Of a stretch of 64,000 bases of DNA, positions 27,106-35,695 are shown one piece after another. The translations under genes were made by a program, and so were the position numbers. The DNA is from CAYONP01 sp964405335 (GTDB lineage: Bacteria > Armatimonadota > UBA10988), in NCBI GenBank assembly GCA_964405335.1, contig CAYONP010000014.1:1-64000 (forward strand), in the 5' to 3' direction. Each line of letters begins with the position of its first letter. The first letter of the stretch is position 1. The notes below the pieces were generated by a model, which was not told the origin of the DNA, did no database searches, and saw only the letters and a program-made list of their open reading frames with translations.

Positions 27106-28563
27106 CTACCGGACCTGCGCCGGTCGCAGCCGCTCGTCGGCCAGGTCGAGGCGATACATAACCTGGTTGTAGTCGTACCTCGGCGTCGGCGTCACCGGGC
27201 CGGCAAAGGTCTGCGAGTAGGTGCCCTGCAGGTAGATCACCCGCCCGCCGTCGCGGTCGAGAAAGTCGTGGTGGACCGGGTTGTAGAAGGTCATCTTGTC
27301 GTGGCTGATGATCTTCACCGCGTCGCGCCAGGGACCCTCGGGCGCCGGTGCCTCGGCATACCAGATTTCGCCCAGGAGGGATGTCGTACCGAACTGCTGT
27401 CCGACGATCATCACGTACGCATGCCGGTAGTTGTTCCAGCGGACCGATCCGTTGTGCGCCAGGATAGCCTCGCCGGTCGCCGCGTCGCGCAGGGCGAAGG
27501 GCAGTGCGTCGCGCTCCAGGCGGCCCGCCTTGGCCAGCTCCGCCAGCTCCTTGGCGCCGAGCGGCGCCGTCTCGCGCTTCCAGCCCCAGTCTTCCAGCGG
27601 CGTGGTCTCGGCGCCGCTCCAGCGGCCTCCCGGCGGCAGTGGCGTGTAGGCCTCCCAAGCCGCCGGATCGCTGTAGCCCTCGAACGTGGCGGGCGCGCGG
27701 AGCATGGGATAGGCGGTGGCAAAGTAGAGCCAGTCGCCGACGCGGAACGCCTGCCCTTGCGGGTGGTTCGGCGGGTCGAGCGGGATCGTACGCACCGTGC
27801 GGAAGGTCTCGGTCTGGTCGTCGAAGCCGCAAATGCCGCGCTCGTATACCTCTCCCAATCCCTCACGTCGGTCGTACACCCCGACCAGCCGTGCGCGGCC
27901 CGTCGCATTAGGAACGACGGCTATCGCTCCAATCCAGATCACGCCGCGCTCCGTGTGGGGCATCATCTCGCGACTGAAGCCGGTTTGATCGATGAAGTAG
28001 TCATGTCCGTAGCCGGCGTCCGGATCGATGTCGAGCGGTGTGGTGGCGCCCGACATACGAAACTGGCCGAGCGGATAGCCCGGCCTAGCCGTGTCGCCCC
28101 AGAACCAGAACACACGTCTAGTGTAGACCGCGGCGAAAACCGAATCCTGGCCCATGACCAGTCCGGGCAGTCGGCCGGTGCGCGGTGCGGCCTCGCCGAG
28201 CAGCTCGCTGTCGCGGTAGATTCCCGCGCCGGTCAGGCGGTAGAGCCGCTCGGCGATGTTCAGCCGCCGCACCCGGACCTCGGCGCGGCCGCCGGCGGTC
28301 AGGCGGAGCCGGACGCCCCGGTAGCCGAAACCGTCGGCCGGCAGCTCGTAGCCATGACCATGCAGGCCGAACCAGACCTCCTCGCCGAGCAGCTCAGGCT
28401 CGAGAATCGCCGCCCAGCCGGCGCTGTCGGTGACATAGACCGTCTCGTTGGTCAGCCGCAGCTCGATCAGCGGCACGCCGCGGCCGGTCGCCTCGTCGAC
28501 CACATGGATGCCGAACCAGTCTGCAGGCGGCGCCACCACCAGGGCGACCAGGATCGCGGTCAT
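27106..28563 (-). CDS. Exported protein, propeller-like, unknown function
   Basis: 485 aa from the ATG at 28563, which shares one base with the preceding stop (TGATG). A short signal-like N-terminus is followed by a beta-sandwich ('DWFGIHVVDEATGRGVPLIELRLTNETVYVTDSAGWAAI') like a carboxypeptidase-regulatory or GH33/GH43-accessory domain. The rest ('MGQDSVFAAVYTRRVFWFWGDTARPGYPLGQFRMSGATT', 'SVRWNNYRHAYVMIVGQQFGTTSLLGEIWYAEAPAPEGPW') reads like a five-bladed propeller of the GH43/DUF4185 type. 'GEIWYAEAPAPEGPW' is common in such folds. It is probably a glycosidase or sugar-binding protein, co-transcribed with the acetylesterase. Confidence 0.7.
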   Translation of the reverse strand: MTAILVALVVAPPADWFGIHVVDEATGRGVPLIELRLTNETVYVTDSAGWAAILEPELLGEEVWFGLHGHGYELPADGFGYRGVRLRLTAGGRAEVRVRRLNIAERLYRLTGAGIYRDSELLGEAAPRTGRLPGLVMGQDSVFAAVYTRRVFWFWGDTARPGYPLGQFRMSGATTPLDIDPDAGYGHDYFIDQTGFSREMMPHTERGVIWIGAIAVVPNATGRARLVGVYDRREGLGEVYERGICGFDDQTETFRTVRTIPLDPPNHPQGQAFRVGDWLYFATAYPMLRAPATFEGYSDPAAWEAYTPLPPGGRWSGAETTPLEDWGWKRETAPLGAKELAELAKAGRLERDALPFALRDAATGEAILAHNGSVRWNNYRHAYVMIVGQQFGTTSLLGEIWYAEAPAPEGPWRDAVKIISHDKMTFYNPVHHDFLDRDGGRVIYLQGTYSQTFAGPVTPTPRYDYNQVMYRLDLADERLRPAQVR

Positions 28564-30746
28564 CACGGCACCAGCCTGACCAGCACCCGCAGGCGCTTGA
28601 CCACGAACTCGCCCGCGTTGCCGGCGAAGGTCCAGTCGCGCGTGTTGCCGGCGCTGTTGCCGATGCCGACGTCGGCGCCGGTCGGTCCGCCGTTCCAGCG
28701 ATTGAGGGCCAGCACCGTCTGCCCTGCCGCCGGGTGGTGGATCTGCATGCAGCCATAGCCGTCCGCCGGTTCGGCCGGCTGGTCGCCGAAGTCGTAGACC
28801 GAGGCCGAGGCGTGCGGCACGCCGGCGGCGTTGGCCGGGCCGTAGTTGTGCGGCCAGAACTCGATGGCGCCGGTCAGCTCGGTGCCGTTGACCACCCCCT
28901 CCGCGTTGGAGATCACCGTCAGCCCGCTGACCGTCTGCTGAAAGACCGCACCGGAGCCGAACACCGGCACGCCGATGCGGCCGAGATCGTCGGTGAAGGC
29001 GTCCATCGCGGCGAAGGCATACTGCACCGGCTCGCGATCGCGCTGCAGCTCGAGGAAGTAGGCGATGCGGTCGAACCGCCCGTTCACCTCGCCGCGCCGG
29101 TCGACGTCGTAGACCAGGGGGCTGGCCAGGTGGTTGAGATCCAGGTCGTAGACCAGCGTGTAAGCGGCCGCCTCGGGCACCTTCAGCGCCAGCCAGTCGC
29201 GCTCGGGCACCTCGCCGGCGCGGAACGCGCCCGCCGGCAGGCCGGCGCCGTTCTGAAGATTCGGCTCGGCGTTGCGGTGCCAGGCGAAGCGCATCGCCCG
29301 CGGTTCGGCCACCTCGGGCGCCGAAAGCACGATCGTCTCGCCGTCGATCACCGCCTGCGCCGGGACGAAATCAGTCTCGGCACCGATCATCTCGAACCAG
29401 TTGAGCGGCGCGCCATCGCGCGAGCGCAGCCCCTCGGCGTGATCGAACCAGAGCCGAATAGTCCGACCTTCAAACGCCATGCGGCGAAACACGGGACCTG
29501 AGTACTCCACCTCTTGGCCGTACGTCCGGGCCAGCGCCAGGCGCGCCAAGCGCAGGCCGACCGCCTGCTTGTTGCGCGGGTGGATGTCCTCGACGTCGCC
29601 GACATCGCTGATCACCACCATGCCGCAGTCGCGGATGCGCTCCGCCGCGGCGGCCTGTGCCTGCCACAGCTCCGGCAGGTAGGTCGACGGCTCGCCGCCG
29701 TAGTGATACGGTGCGATCTGAACGAAGTAGAAGGGGAAGCTCCCCTGCTCCCAAACCTCTCGCCAACCTTCGACTAACGCCTCCATCTTATCGGCATACA
29801 ACATCCCCTCACGGTGGTTCGACTCGCCCTGGTACCAGATCGCGCCGCGAAGAGCGTAGGGCACCAGCGGGTGGACCATGCCGTTATAGAGCGTCGTCGG
29901 CTGCTGCATCGGCTGCTCGGCGTCGGTCAGCGGTCGCAGCTCCGGTGGATAGGCCGGCGCCGGCGGCAACGCTGCACCGGCTTCGAGCCCGGTGCGGGCC
30001 ATCGCGAGCCAGGCCTCAAGCTCGGTCAGGTAGCCGCGCAGGCGGGCCTGGTAGGTCGGGCTGTCGGGGTGCGTCAGGCGGACGCGGGCGAAGAGGTCGT
30101 GCAGGCTGTCGAGCATGGCGAAGCCGCCGGACGGCGTCCAGGGCTCGATCAGCGTGCCACCCCACGAGGCGTTGACCAACCCGACCGGCACGTCGAGCGC
30201 GCGCTCCAGCTCGCGGGCCATGAAGTAACCGCAGGCGGTGAAGCCGCCCACCGTCGCCGGCGAGCAGACCTGCCAGGCCGCCTGGCGCTCGTGCGTCGGC
30301 AGCGCCGCCGGTTGGTTCGGCATCTTCAGGTGCCGGATGCGAGGGTGGTCGGCCGCGGCAACCTCCGCCTCGGCATCGAGCGACGCGGCGACCGGCCACT
30401 CCATGTTGCTCTGCCCGCTGCACAGCCATACCTCACCGACCAACACATCCGTGCAAGCAATCGTACTGCTTCCGTCAACGACAAATTCGTACGGACCACC
30501 CGCGTCGTGGCTGGGGAGGGTCGTTCGCCAGGCGCCGTCGGGGCCGGCGGCGGCGGAGACGGGAGCCGAGTCGCCGAGGGTGACGGTGACCGCCTGACCC
30601 GGCGTGTCCCAGCCCCAGACCGGGATCGGCATCCCGCGTTGCAGCACCATGTGGTCGCCGAACACGCCGGCCAGGCGGGTTTCGGCGCGGACGGCGGGGG
30701 CGACGGCAAGCCACAGAACGGCCACCAAGCGCGCGGATCGGGCCAT
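28563..30746 (-). CDS. Sialate O-acetylesterase-like SASA-family esterase
   Basis: 727 aa from the ATG at 30746 behind GGAG, with a signal peptide. 'LAGVFGDHMVLQRGMPIPVWGWDTPGQAVTVTLGD' is the typical N-terminal domain. 'EVWLCSGQSNMEWPV' carries the SGNH/SASA nucleophile Ser (GQSNM). 'NDIHPRNKQAVG'-like wording occurs as 'VGDVEDIHPRNKQAVGLRLA' and holds the catalytic Asp-His. The last approximately 200 aa form an additional beta-rich domain of unknown role. It removes O-acetyl groups from sialic acids or, more likely in this context, from plant or algal polysaccharides. Confidence 0.92.
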   Translation of the reverse strand: MARSARLVAVLWLAVAPAVRAETRLAGVFGDHMVLQRGMPIPVWGWDTPGQAVTVTLGDSAPVSAAAGPDGAWRTTLPSHDAGGPYEFVVDGSSTIACTDVLVGEVWLCSGQSNMEWPVAASLDAEAEVAAADHPRIRHLKMPNQPAALPTHERQAAWQVCSPATVGGFTACGYFMARELERALDVPVGLVNASWGGTLIEPWTPSGGFAMLDSLHDLFARVRLTHPDSPTYQARLRGYLTELEAWLAMARTGLEAGAALPPAPAYPPELRPLTDAEQPMQQPTTLYNGMVHPLVPYALRGAIWYQGESNHREGMLYADKMEALVEGWREVWEQGSFPFYFVQIAPYHYGGEPSTYLPELWQAQAAAAERIRDCGMVVISDVGDVEDIHPRNKQAVGLRLARLALARTYGQEVEYSGPVFRRMAFEGRTIRLWFDHAEGLRSRDGAPLNWFEMIGAETDFVPAQAVIDGETIVLSAPEVAEPRAMRFAWHRNAEPNLQNGAGLPAGAFRAGEVPERDWLALKVPEAAAYTLVYDLDLNHLASPLVYDVDRRGEVNGRFDRIAYFLELQRDREPVQYAFAAMDAFTDDLGRIGVPVFGSGAVFQQTVSGLTVISNAEGVVNGTELTGAIEFWPHNYGPANAAGVPHASASVYDFGDQPAEPADGYGCMQIHHPAAGQTVLALNRWNGGPTGADVGIGNSAGNTRDWTFAGNAGEFVVKRLRVLVRLVP

Positions 30747-30909
30747 ACCAAACTCCGGCCGGGCCACCTTCGCCCCGCGCCGGGCGTTTCCTCGTCGGCG
30801 ACCGGCAACGAGCCGGCGCGGTCGAGTTGTTTATCGCGCCACCGCCCCGCGGCAGAGCGGCGAATTCGCGATTGGCGCCCTCTGGTTCAACTTCGGTTCA
30901 TCCTGGAGC

Positions 30910-30961
30910 TTGACATGCCCTTGCGCTGATGTGCACTGTGTAGCTGTCGGCATCGGCCGAC
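30910..30961 (+). promoter_or_regulatory. Putative promoter and hairpin leader of cassette copy 1
   Basis: TTGACA (30910-30915) lies 16 bp before TGCACT within TGCACTGTGTAG (30932-30943). Next comes a GTCGG-6-CCGAC hairpin (30946-30961), then AGGGAG and the ATG at 30975. The same order, box then hairpin then ribosome site, precedes cassette copy 2, where the 12-mer matches at 10 of 12 positions. It is a plausible sigma70-type start with a structured 5' leader. Confidence 0.45.
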
Positions 30962-30974
30962 GCAGAGGGAGACG

Positions 30975-31565
30975 ATGAAGCGAAGGGGAGCGCTCTGGGC
31001 GGCGACGCTGGCATTGCTGCTGGCGGGCGGTCAGGTGAGCGCGGCGGAGCGGCTGAGCGCGGAGGCGATGGCGGGGGTGCGGGGGCGGCAGGCCGGCTGC
31101 CGATTCAAACCCATGACTGCGCACCCCGGCTGGACCTGCGAGGGGAACCTCGCTGGGTGTGTCGACGAGGGCGAGGAGGACGAGTGCTACGGCGTGCAGT
31201 ATGAGTACTTCGTCGACACCTCGGTTCCGGACATCATCCTCCAGGGGGTAACCACCGGCGGTGACTGCTTCGACACCGAGGGCGAACACTGTTACCACTA
31301 CGCGATCACGGTGTACTACAAGAATGTGCAACTGAAGGACCTGTCGGGCTACGGTGCCGAATGTCAGGAGGCGATGGAGATTACGTCGTGCGGTATCGGG
31401 CAGGTCGAGTGTGCCTACACCGACGAGGTATACCAGGATTCGGGGTGCATGACTGAGCACCCGGCCATCGGCCGCATCTCCTGGTACATGTGTGCTTGCT
31501 CGAAGGGAGGAGGAGGCGGCCCTCCAGGCCAGGGCGCGCTCTACGCCCTCGGGTTGAGCCACTAA
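30975..31565 (+). CDS. Secreted Cys-rich protein X1 with post-signal 'LSxExMAxVRG' motif
   Basis: 196 aa from an ATG behind GGGAG. The signal peptide ends near residue 24. Directly after it comes 'ERLSAEAMAGVRGRQAGC', like the LxxxELxxVxGG leader of bacteriocin-type and FilA/DUF6160-type exported proteins, but with GR instead of GG. The mature part has about 15 Cys ('GCRFKPMTAHPGWTCEGNLAGC', 'SCGIGQVECAYTDE', 'MCACSKGGGGGPPG'), suggesting a disulfide-rich fold. Its paralogue is at 40327-40890. It is the first gene of the X-Y-Z cassette. It could be a substrate of the C39-like peptidase Z, which is inference. Confidence 0.8.
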   Translation: MKRRGALWAATLALLLAGGQVSAAERLSAEAMAGVRGRQAGCRFKPMTAHPGWTCEGNLAGCVDEGEEDECYGVQYEYFVDTSVPDIILQGVTTGGDCFDTEGEHCYHYAITVYYKNVQLKDLSGYGAECQEAMEITSCGIGQVECAYTDEVYQDSGCMTEHPAIGRISWYMCACSKGGGGGPPGQGALYALGLSH

Positions 31566-31608
31566 GCACGCTTGCCGGAGGCCGGATCGGCCGAGGGGAG
31601 GTGTCCAG

Positions 31609-32661
31609 ATGCACCACCAACACGCGCGATCGGCGTGGGCGGTTCTCTGCGTGGGAGTGCTTTCGGCGAGTGCGACGCCGGCAGTGGCCCAGCTCCCGGA
31701 CGTGGCCGAGCTGCTCGACGCGATGTCCTTTCGCACCGCCGCGCTGTCCGAGATGTTCGTGGTCTACGGTCGGGTGGGAATGGGTTTGTTGATCCCGGGC
31801 GAGACCCGAATCAGGGTGGCGCTGACCGCCTCGGTTGTCGTCCATGACCGTGGCGACACTCGAAGCGTGGCAGAGCGAACGCTCAGTTTGTGGCAGCATC
31901 CGGCAGAGAGCCGGGTCACCACGTATGTCTGGCAGCAGCCCGACCTCGAGCAGGTTGCACGGACGACGGAGTTCACCGGCCAGACGGAGGAACTCGGGCG
32001 ATTCTCGTGCGAGTTGCGCGAACGTCCGCCGGGCCAGCATTCACGGTACCATCGGCTCGCGCTCGGCCTGGAGCTGCTGGACGGGCGCCCGGTGTCGGGG
32101 CTGCTGCGCGAGCCGGTTGCCGTCGACCGAGCGGAGCAGTTCCTCGGCGAGGAGGTGCTCGTACTCAGGGGTGCCGAGGGCCGCGAGCTTTGGCTGGCTC
32201 CGGCATGGGGCTATGCGCCCGTGCGCGCACTCTGGCAGTCGACGGACCCGAACTCCCAGGAAACGACCCGCTTCGAGTGGCAGTGGCTCGGCTATCACGT
32301 GGTGTCCTTGGGGACCGACACCGACGGCGCGCAGTGCTCCTTGCCAGCGCTCTACGTTTCACGGTCCAGCCGGCCCGGTGAAGCCGAGCCGACCGCGTGG
32401 CGCGCGACCGGCCTGACGGTCGTGCAAATCGCCTCGTGCTTTCTGAACGAGAACGTCGAGCCGGTTGTACCGAAGTGGCACGTACCCATCATCCCCGGGG
32501 CGTCGGTTCATCTCCGGCAGGGACTACCAGACGATCAGGCCACGACCTACGGCTATCGGCTCGAGGAACTGTGGCAGGTGGGTGAGGGTCGCCTTGCCGC
32601 CTGGGAACTGCCCGTCGATCTGCCCGAACTGGCGGCCGACGGGCCGGGAGAACAGCCATGA
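31609..32661 (+). CDS. LolA-like exported protein Y1
   Basis: 350 aa from an ATG behind AGGGGAGG, with a signal peptide ending 'PAVAQ'. Mainly beta, with 'EEVLVLRGAEGRELWLAPAWGYAPVRALWQS', the wording typical of LolA/LppX-fold outer-membrane lipoprotein-sorting-like proteins. The copy-2 paralogue at 39205-40260 is almost the same length (351 aa) and shares 'VLRGxEGxELWLAPAxGxAPxR'. LolA-fold proteins shield lipids or other hydrophobic cargo in the periplasm. Here a role in handling X or Z is speculative. The stop overlaps the Z1 start (ATGA). Confidence 0.72.
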   Translation: MHHQHARSAWAVLCVGVLSASATPAVAQLPDVAELLDAMSFRTAALSEMFVVYGRVGMGLLIPGETRIRVALTASVVVHDRGDTRSVAERTLSLWQHPAESRVTTYVWQQPDLEQVARTTEFTGQTEELGRFSCELRERPPGQHSRYHRLALGLELLDGRPVSGLLREPVAVDRAEQFLGEEVLVLRGAEGRELWLAPAWGYAPVRALWQSTDPNSQETTRFEWQWLGYHVVSLGTDTDGAQCSLPALYVSRSSRPGEAEPTAWRATGLTVVQIASCFLNENVEPVVPKWHVPIIPGASVHLRQGLPDDQATTYGYRLEELWQVGEGRLAAWELPVDLPELAADGPGEQP

Positions 32662-34022
32662 TACGCTGGCCGCACGTAATCGCCAGTCGGTGGCTGTGCG
32701 CGCTGTTACTAGCCGGTGGCGCGGCCGCCGCCGAGCCCGCTCGCCTCAACTGCGGTGTGGCCAGCATCTTGGCCTACGTCACCGCCATCGAACACCGCCT
32801 CGAGCCCGACGACGTGCAGTGGTTGACCGACAGCTATCCTGACCCGGAGGTCAGCCTGGGCGATCTGATCGACATGGCCGCGAGGCTGGAGCTTGATCTG
32901 GTCGGCTACCAGGCCTCCCTCGACGAACTCCGCGCCGCCGGCCGGATCGGCATCGCTCATCTCCGCGAACCCGAGCACTTCGTCGCCTTCCTTGGCGCCG
33001 ATGAGGAGTACGTCCAAATCGCCGACGGCCCGACGCTGGCCATCGAAGCCTGGCCGGTCGACGACTTCACCGCCCGGTTCACCGGCCACTGCGTGCTGCC
33101 AGATGACGCCTTCACTGCCAGGTCGGGCATCACCCTCGAGCAACGACATGTGGAGCTCGGTGATGCCACCGCCGGTTCGGTCTTGGAGCACAGCTTCGCG
33201 GTGCGCAACCTTGGTGCCGCGGAGGCGACGATCCGCGTGCGAAACACCTCGTGTACCTGCACCGCCGCCCAGCGCGAGGCGCTGCCGGTCGCGCCTGGCG
33301 AGACGGCCGACGTCGCGATGACGATGCGGATCATCACCATCGGCCGCCAGCTCGAATACGCGCGGCTGGTGACCGGCGACCCGGCCCAGCCGCTGCTCTT
33401 CCTCACTCTCTCCGCCACCGGCCTGCAGGGCATCCACGCTGCCCCGCGGACGATCCTCCTCCGTGTCCTCCGCGGCGAATCCGACACCGCCACCGTCCGC
33501 ATTTCGACGCCTGTCGGGGTCTCCGTGACCGGCGCCTCGTGCGAGCCCGATCTCTGCGAGGTCACCCCCCGCGGCACGGTGGCCGAAGAGCAGCGCTGGC
33601 TGCGCAGCCTCGAACTCCGCCTGCGTGACGACCTGCCCGCCGGCGAGCACACCGCGCGGTTGATCATCAACACCAACGAACCCGACGGCGCGCCGCTCTC
33701 GCTGCCCGTCAGGGTCACCGTCGTGCCCGTCCTGCAGGCCTTCCCCGCCCGCCTGGCCGACTTCCACGTCGGCACCGACGGCGCGCTGTTCACCCTCCGG
33801 CTGACCGCCCGAGACGGCCGCGCCTTCGCGATCGAGACGTGTGAAGTGGCCGGCGATGGGTTCGCACTACTCGACGTCACCCCGCGACCCGAGGGCGGCT
33901 ACCTCATCCGACTGCGCGGCCGGCCCGAACGAGGCGCCTGGATCCGCGGCACGCTCGCGGTCGAGACCGACCTGTCAGGCGAGACGCTGGCCGTGCCGCT
34001 GCTGGTCGAAGGCGCACCGTAA
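32658..34022 (+). CDS. Exported C39-like cysteine peptidase fused to DUF1573 domains (Z1)
   Basis: 454 aa with a signal peptide (1-25). The C39-like domain has Cys32 in 'LNCGVASI', 'SLGDLIDMAARLELDLVGY', His107 in 'EPEHFVAFLG' and Asp123 in 'VQIADGP', the order and spacing of a C39 peptidase triad. The oxyanion Gln expected 6 residues before Cys is Glu26. From about 155 on, DUF1573/ASH-type Ig repeats follow ('ELGDATAGSVLEHSFAVRNLGAAEATIRVRNTSCTCT'). Unlike bacteriocin exporters it has no ABC or TM domain, so it would act in the periplasm or outside. It is translated in coupling with Y1. Confidence 0.85.
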   Translation: MIRWPHVIASRWLCALLLAGGAAAAEPARLNCGVASILAYVTAIEHRLEPDDVQWLTDSYPDPEVSLGDLIDMAARLELDLVGYQASLDELRAAGRIGIAHLREPEHFVAFLGADEEYVQIADGPTLAIEAWPVDDFTARFTGHCVLPDDAFTARSGITLEQRHVELGDATAGSVLEHSFAVRNLGAAEATIRVRNTSCTCTAAQREALPVAPGETADVAMTMRIITIGRQLEYARLVTGDPAQPLLFLTLSATGLQGIHAAPRTILLRVLRGESDTATVRISTPVGVSVTGASCEPDLCEVTPRGTVAEEQRWLRSLELRLRDDLPAGEHTARLIINTNEPDGAPLSLPVRVTVVPVLQAFPARLADFHVGTDGALFTLRLTARDGRAFAIETCEVAGDGFALLDVTPRPEGGYLIRLRGRPERGAWIRGTLAVETDLSGETLAVPLLVEGAP

Positions 34023-34029
34023 CCCGCCG

Positions 34030-35634
34030 TCAGTCGTACAGCACCGGCTCGGTGCGCCAGTCCTTCTCGCGGTCGTGCCCATACTCCGCCACGCGCGGGC
34101 GACGCTCGCGCAGGCGGACCGATTCGAGGCCCAGGTAGTAGCCCTGCGAGGCCGCGTTGCGCCCGACACAGCGCAGCCGCAGCCGGTGCTCGCCGGGATC
34201 GGGCCAGAAGTCGAGCAGGTGTACCTCCTGGTGCGTAATCTCGGCGCCGTAAGCGTCGATCGCCCCGCCGATGTCGACCCCGTCGAGCGAGGCCTGGTAG
34301 ATCCCGAAGTCATACGACTTGGTCAGGTTGAGCAGCAATCGTAACGGCTCGCGTCGTTCGACGGTGAAGGGGATTTCGAGCCAGGCGTCCTCTTCGCTCG
34401 TCGGGCGATAGAGGAGCTGCGGTCCGTCGTAGAAGGCGAGCTGCTGTGGACTCGCCTCGCCGGCGCCGTGCACGGCCACGTCGCGGGCGTAAGCGATGGT
34501 CCGCTCGAGGCTCGGCAGCCGCCGTGCGGGACCGTCGGGCGCCCGCGCGGTGAAGGTCGGGATGCCGGTCTGGTACCAGAACGCGACCGAGGCGTAGTCG
34601 TCCTGGCGCTCGTTCCAGCTCATCGCACGGTGGTCGGGATTCTCGTCCGTCGAGATCCAGCCCCAATGCTCGAACGCGACGCGGATTCCGGTCTGGAAGA
34701 CCATCGGGTCGTGGAGGTGCCAGCGATAGGCGCTGGTCCGCCCGCCGAGCAGCCCCCAGCCGTCGAAGCAGGGCACGCCGGCGTAGGGGGTCGAGGTCGT
34801 TTTGAGCCCCCACGCACTAAGGAAGTAGTCCTCTGTGCCGGTGCCCTGGATGGAGGGCGACTCCTCGCCGTCGATCCAGACCTTCTCGTCGCCCTCGCCG
34901 AACCAAGCGGGACTGCGAGTGCGCACCGCCAGCACCGTGCCGACATAGTGACCCTTGCCCTGGGTCTCGAGCACGACATAGTCGCGGCCCTGCTCGACTG
35001 GATACTCCTGCCGGTACTGCGCGTGAAAATAGGGCGTGTCGGCGGACAGCGTGTCGTACTGAATCCAGTCGATGTTGTAGTACAGCAGGCTGACCGGCTT
35101 GTCGCCCTGGTTGACCAACTCGACCCGGGCGTGCTCGCGGAACGGCATCGCCCAGAAGCAGTTGTAGCTGTCGCCGTCCTCGACCACCACGGGCAGCGAG
35201 ATCACTTCGTCGCGCTGGCCGAAGCAGTTGGCGAAGAAGTCGCCCAGCGGCGCCTCGACACCCGGCCGCTCGCGCCGGTCCCAGGTGATGCGCAGCAGCA
35301 TATCCTGGTGGCTGGCCGACCCGTCGCGCGCCCACGCGTGTGGCTCGGGACCGAGGAAGGTGAACCACATGTGCGTGATCACTCCCGGCCCTGCCTCGTC
35401 CATCAGCAGGTGCGTCGCGCCCGGCGCGACGCGGAAATTGTCCCAGTTCGAGTGCTCCTGGTCGTCGCTGGTGTACGGCGCGTTCGGATCGTAGCGGCCG
35501 TCGGCGCCCGCCCGGAAGGTCGACGTGGCGCGGCGCGAGCGGCCCTCGCGCGGGCGGGCCAGCGAGGCCAGCAGATCCTCGCCCGGCGCGGCGGCGACCG
35601 ACAGCATGGCAGGCATGAACAGCGCGGGCAGCAT
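34030..35634 (-). CDS. GH172-family (DUF2961) glycosidase, exported
   Basis: 534 aa from an ATG behind CGGAG, with a signal peptide. 'SHQDMLLRITWDRRERPGVEAPLGDFFANCFGQ' and 'ESPSIQGTGTEDYFLSAWG' are hallmarks of DUF2961, now GH172 (fructofuranosidase/arabinofuranosidase-type). Glu247 (FGEGDE) and Glu268 (GTGTED) are 21 apart, as I recall for the catalytic pair. The C-terminal approximately 130 aa are a beta-sandwich ('DFGIYQASLDGVDIGGAIDAY'). It probably acts on fructans or arabinofuranosides. It is the last of three minus-strand genes (38132 to 34030) that look like one operon. Confidence 0.9.
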   Translation of the reverse strand: MLPALFMPAMLSVAAAPGEDLLASLARPREGRSRRATSTFRAGADGRYDPNAPYTSDDQEHSNWDNFRVAPGATHLLMDEAGPGVITHMWFTFLGPEPHAWARDGSASHQDMLLRITWDRRERPGVEAPLGDFFANCFGQRDEVISLPVVVEDGDSYNCFWAMPFREHARVELVNQGDKPVSLLYYNIDWIQYDTLSADTPYFHAQYRQEYPVEQGRDYVVLETQGKGHYVGTVLAVRTRSPAWFGEGDEKVWIDGEESPSIQGTGTEDYFLSAWGLKTTSTPYAGVPCFDGWGLLGGRTSAYRWHLHDPMVFQTGIRVAFEHWGWISTDENPDHRAMSWNERQDDYASVAFWYQTGIPTFTARAPDGPARRLPSLERTIAYARDVAVHGAGEASPQQLAFYDGPQLLYRPTSEEDAWLEIPFTVERREPLRLLLNLTKSYDFGIYQASLDGVDIGGAIDAYGAEITHQEVHLLDFWPDPGEHRLRLRCVGRNAASQGYYLGLESVRLRERRPRVAEYGHDREKDWRTEPVLYD

Positions 35635-35695
35635 TGCACGGCTCCGTCGTGGCCAGGGCTCATTCCACGCCGCGCGGGCCGTTCCTGCCGGCCCT

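Noticed and set aside
30975..31565. Conventional class II bacteriocin
   Set aside because: At 196 aa with a Sec signal peptide and no ABC exporter or immunity gene, X1 does not match a bacteriocin precursor. Only the leader-like motif is shared, so I describe it as an unknown secreted protein.
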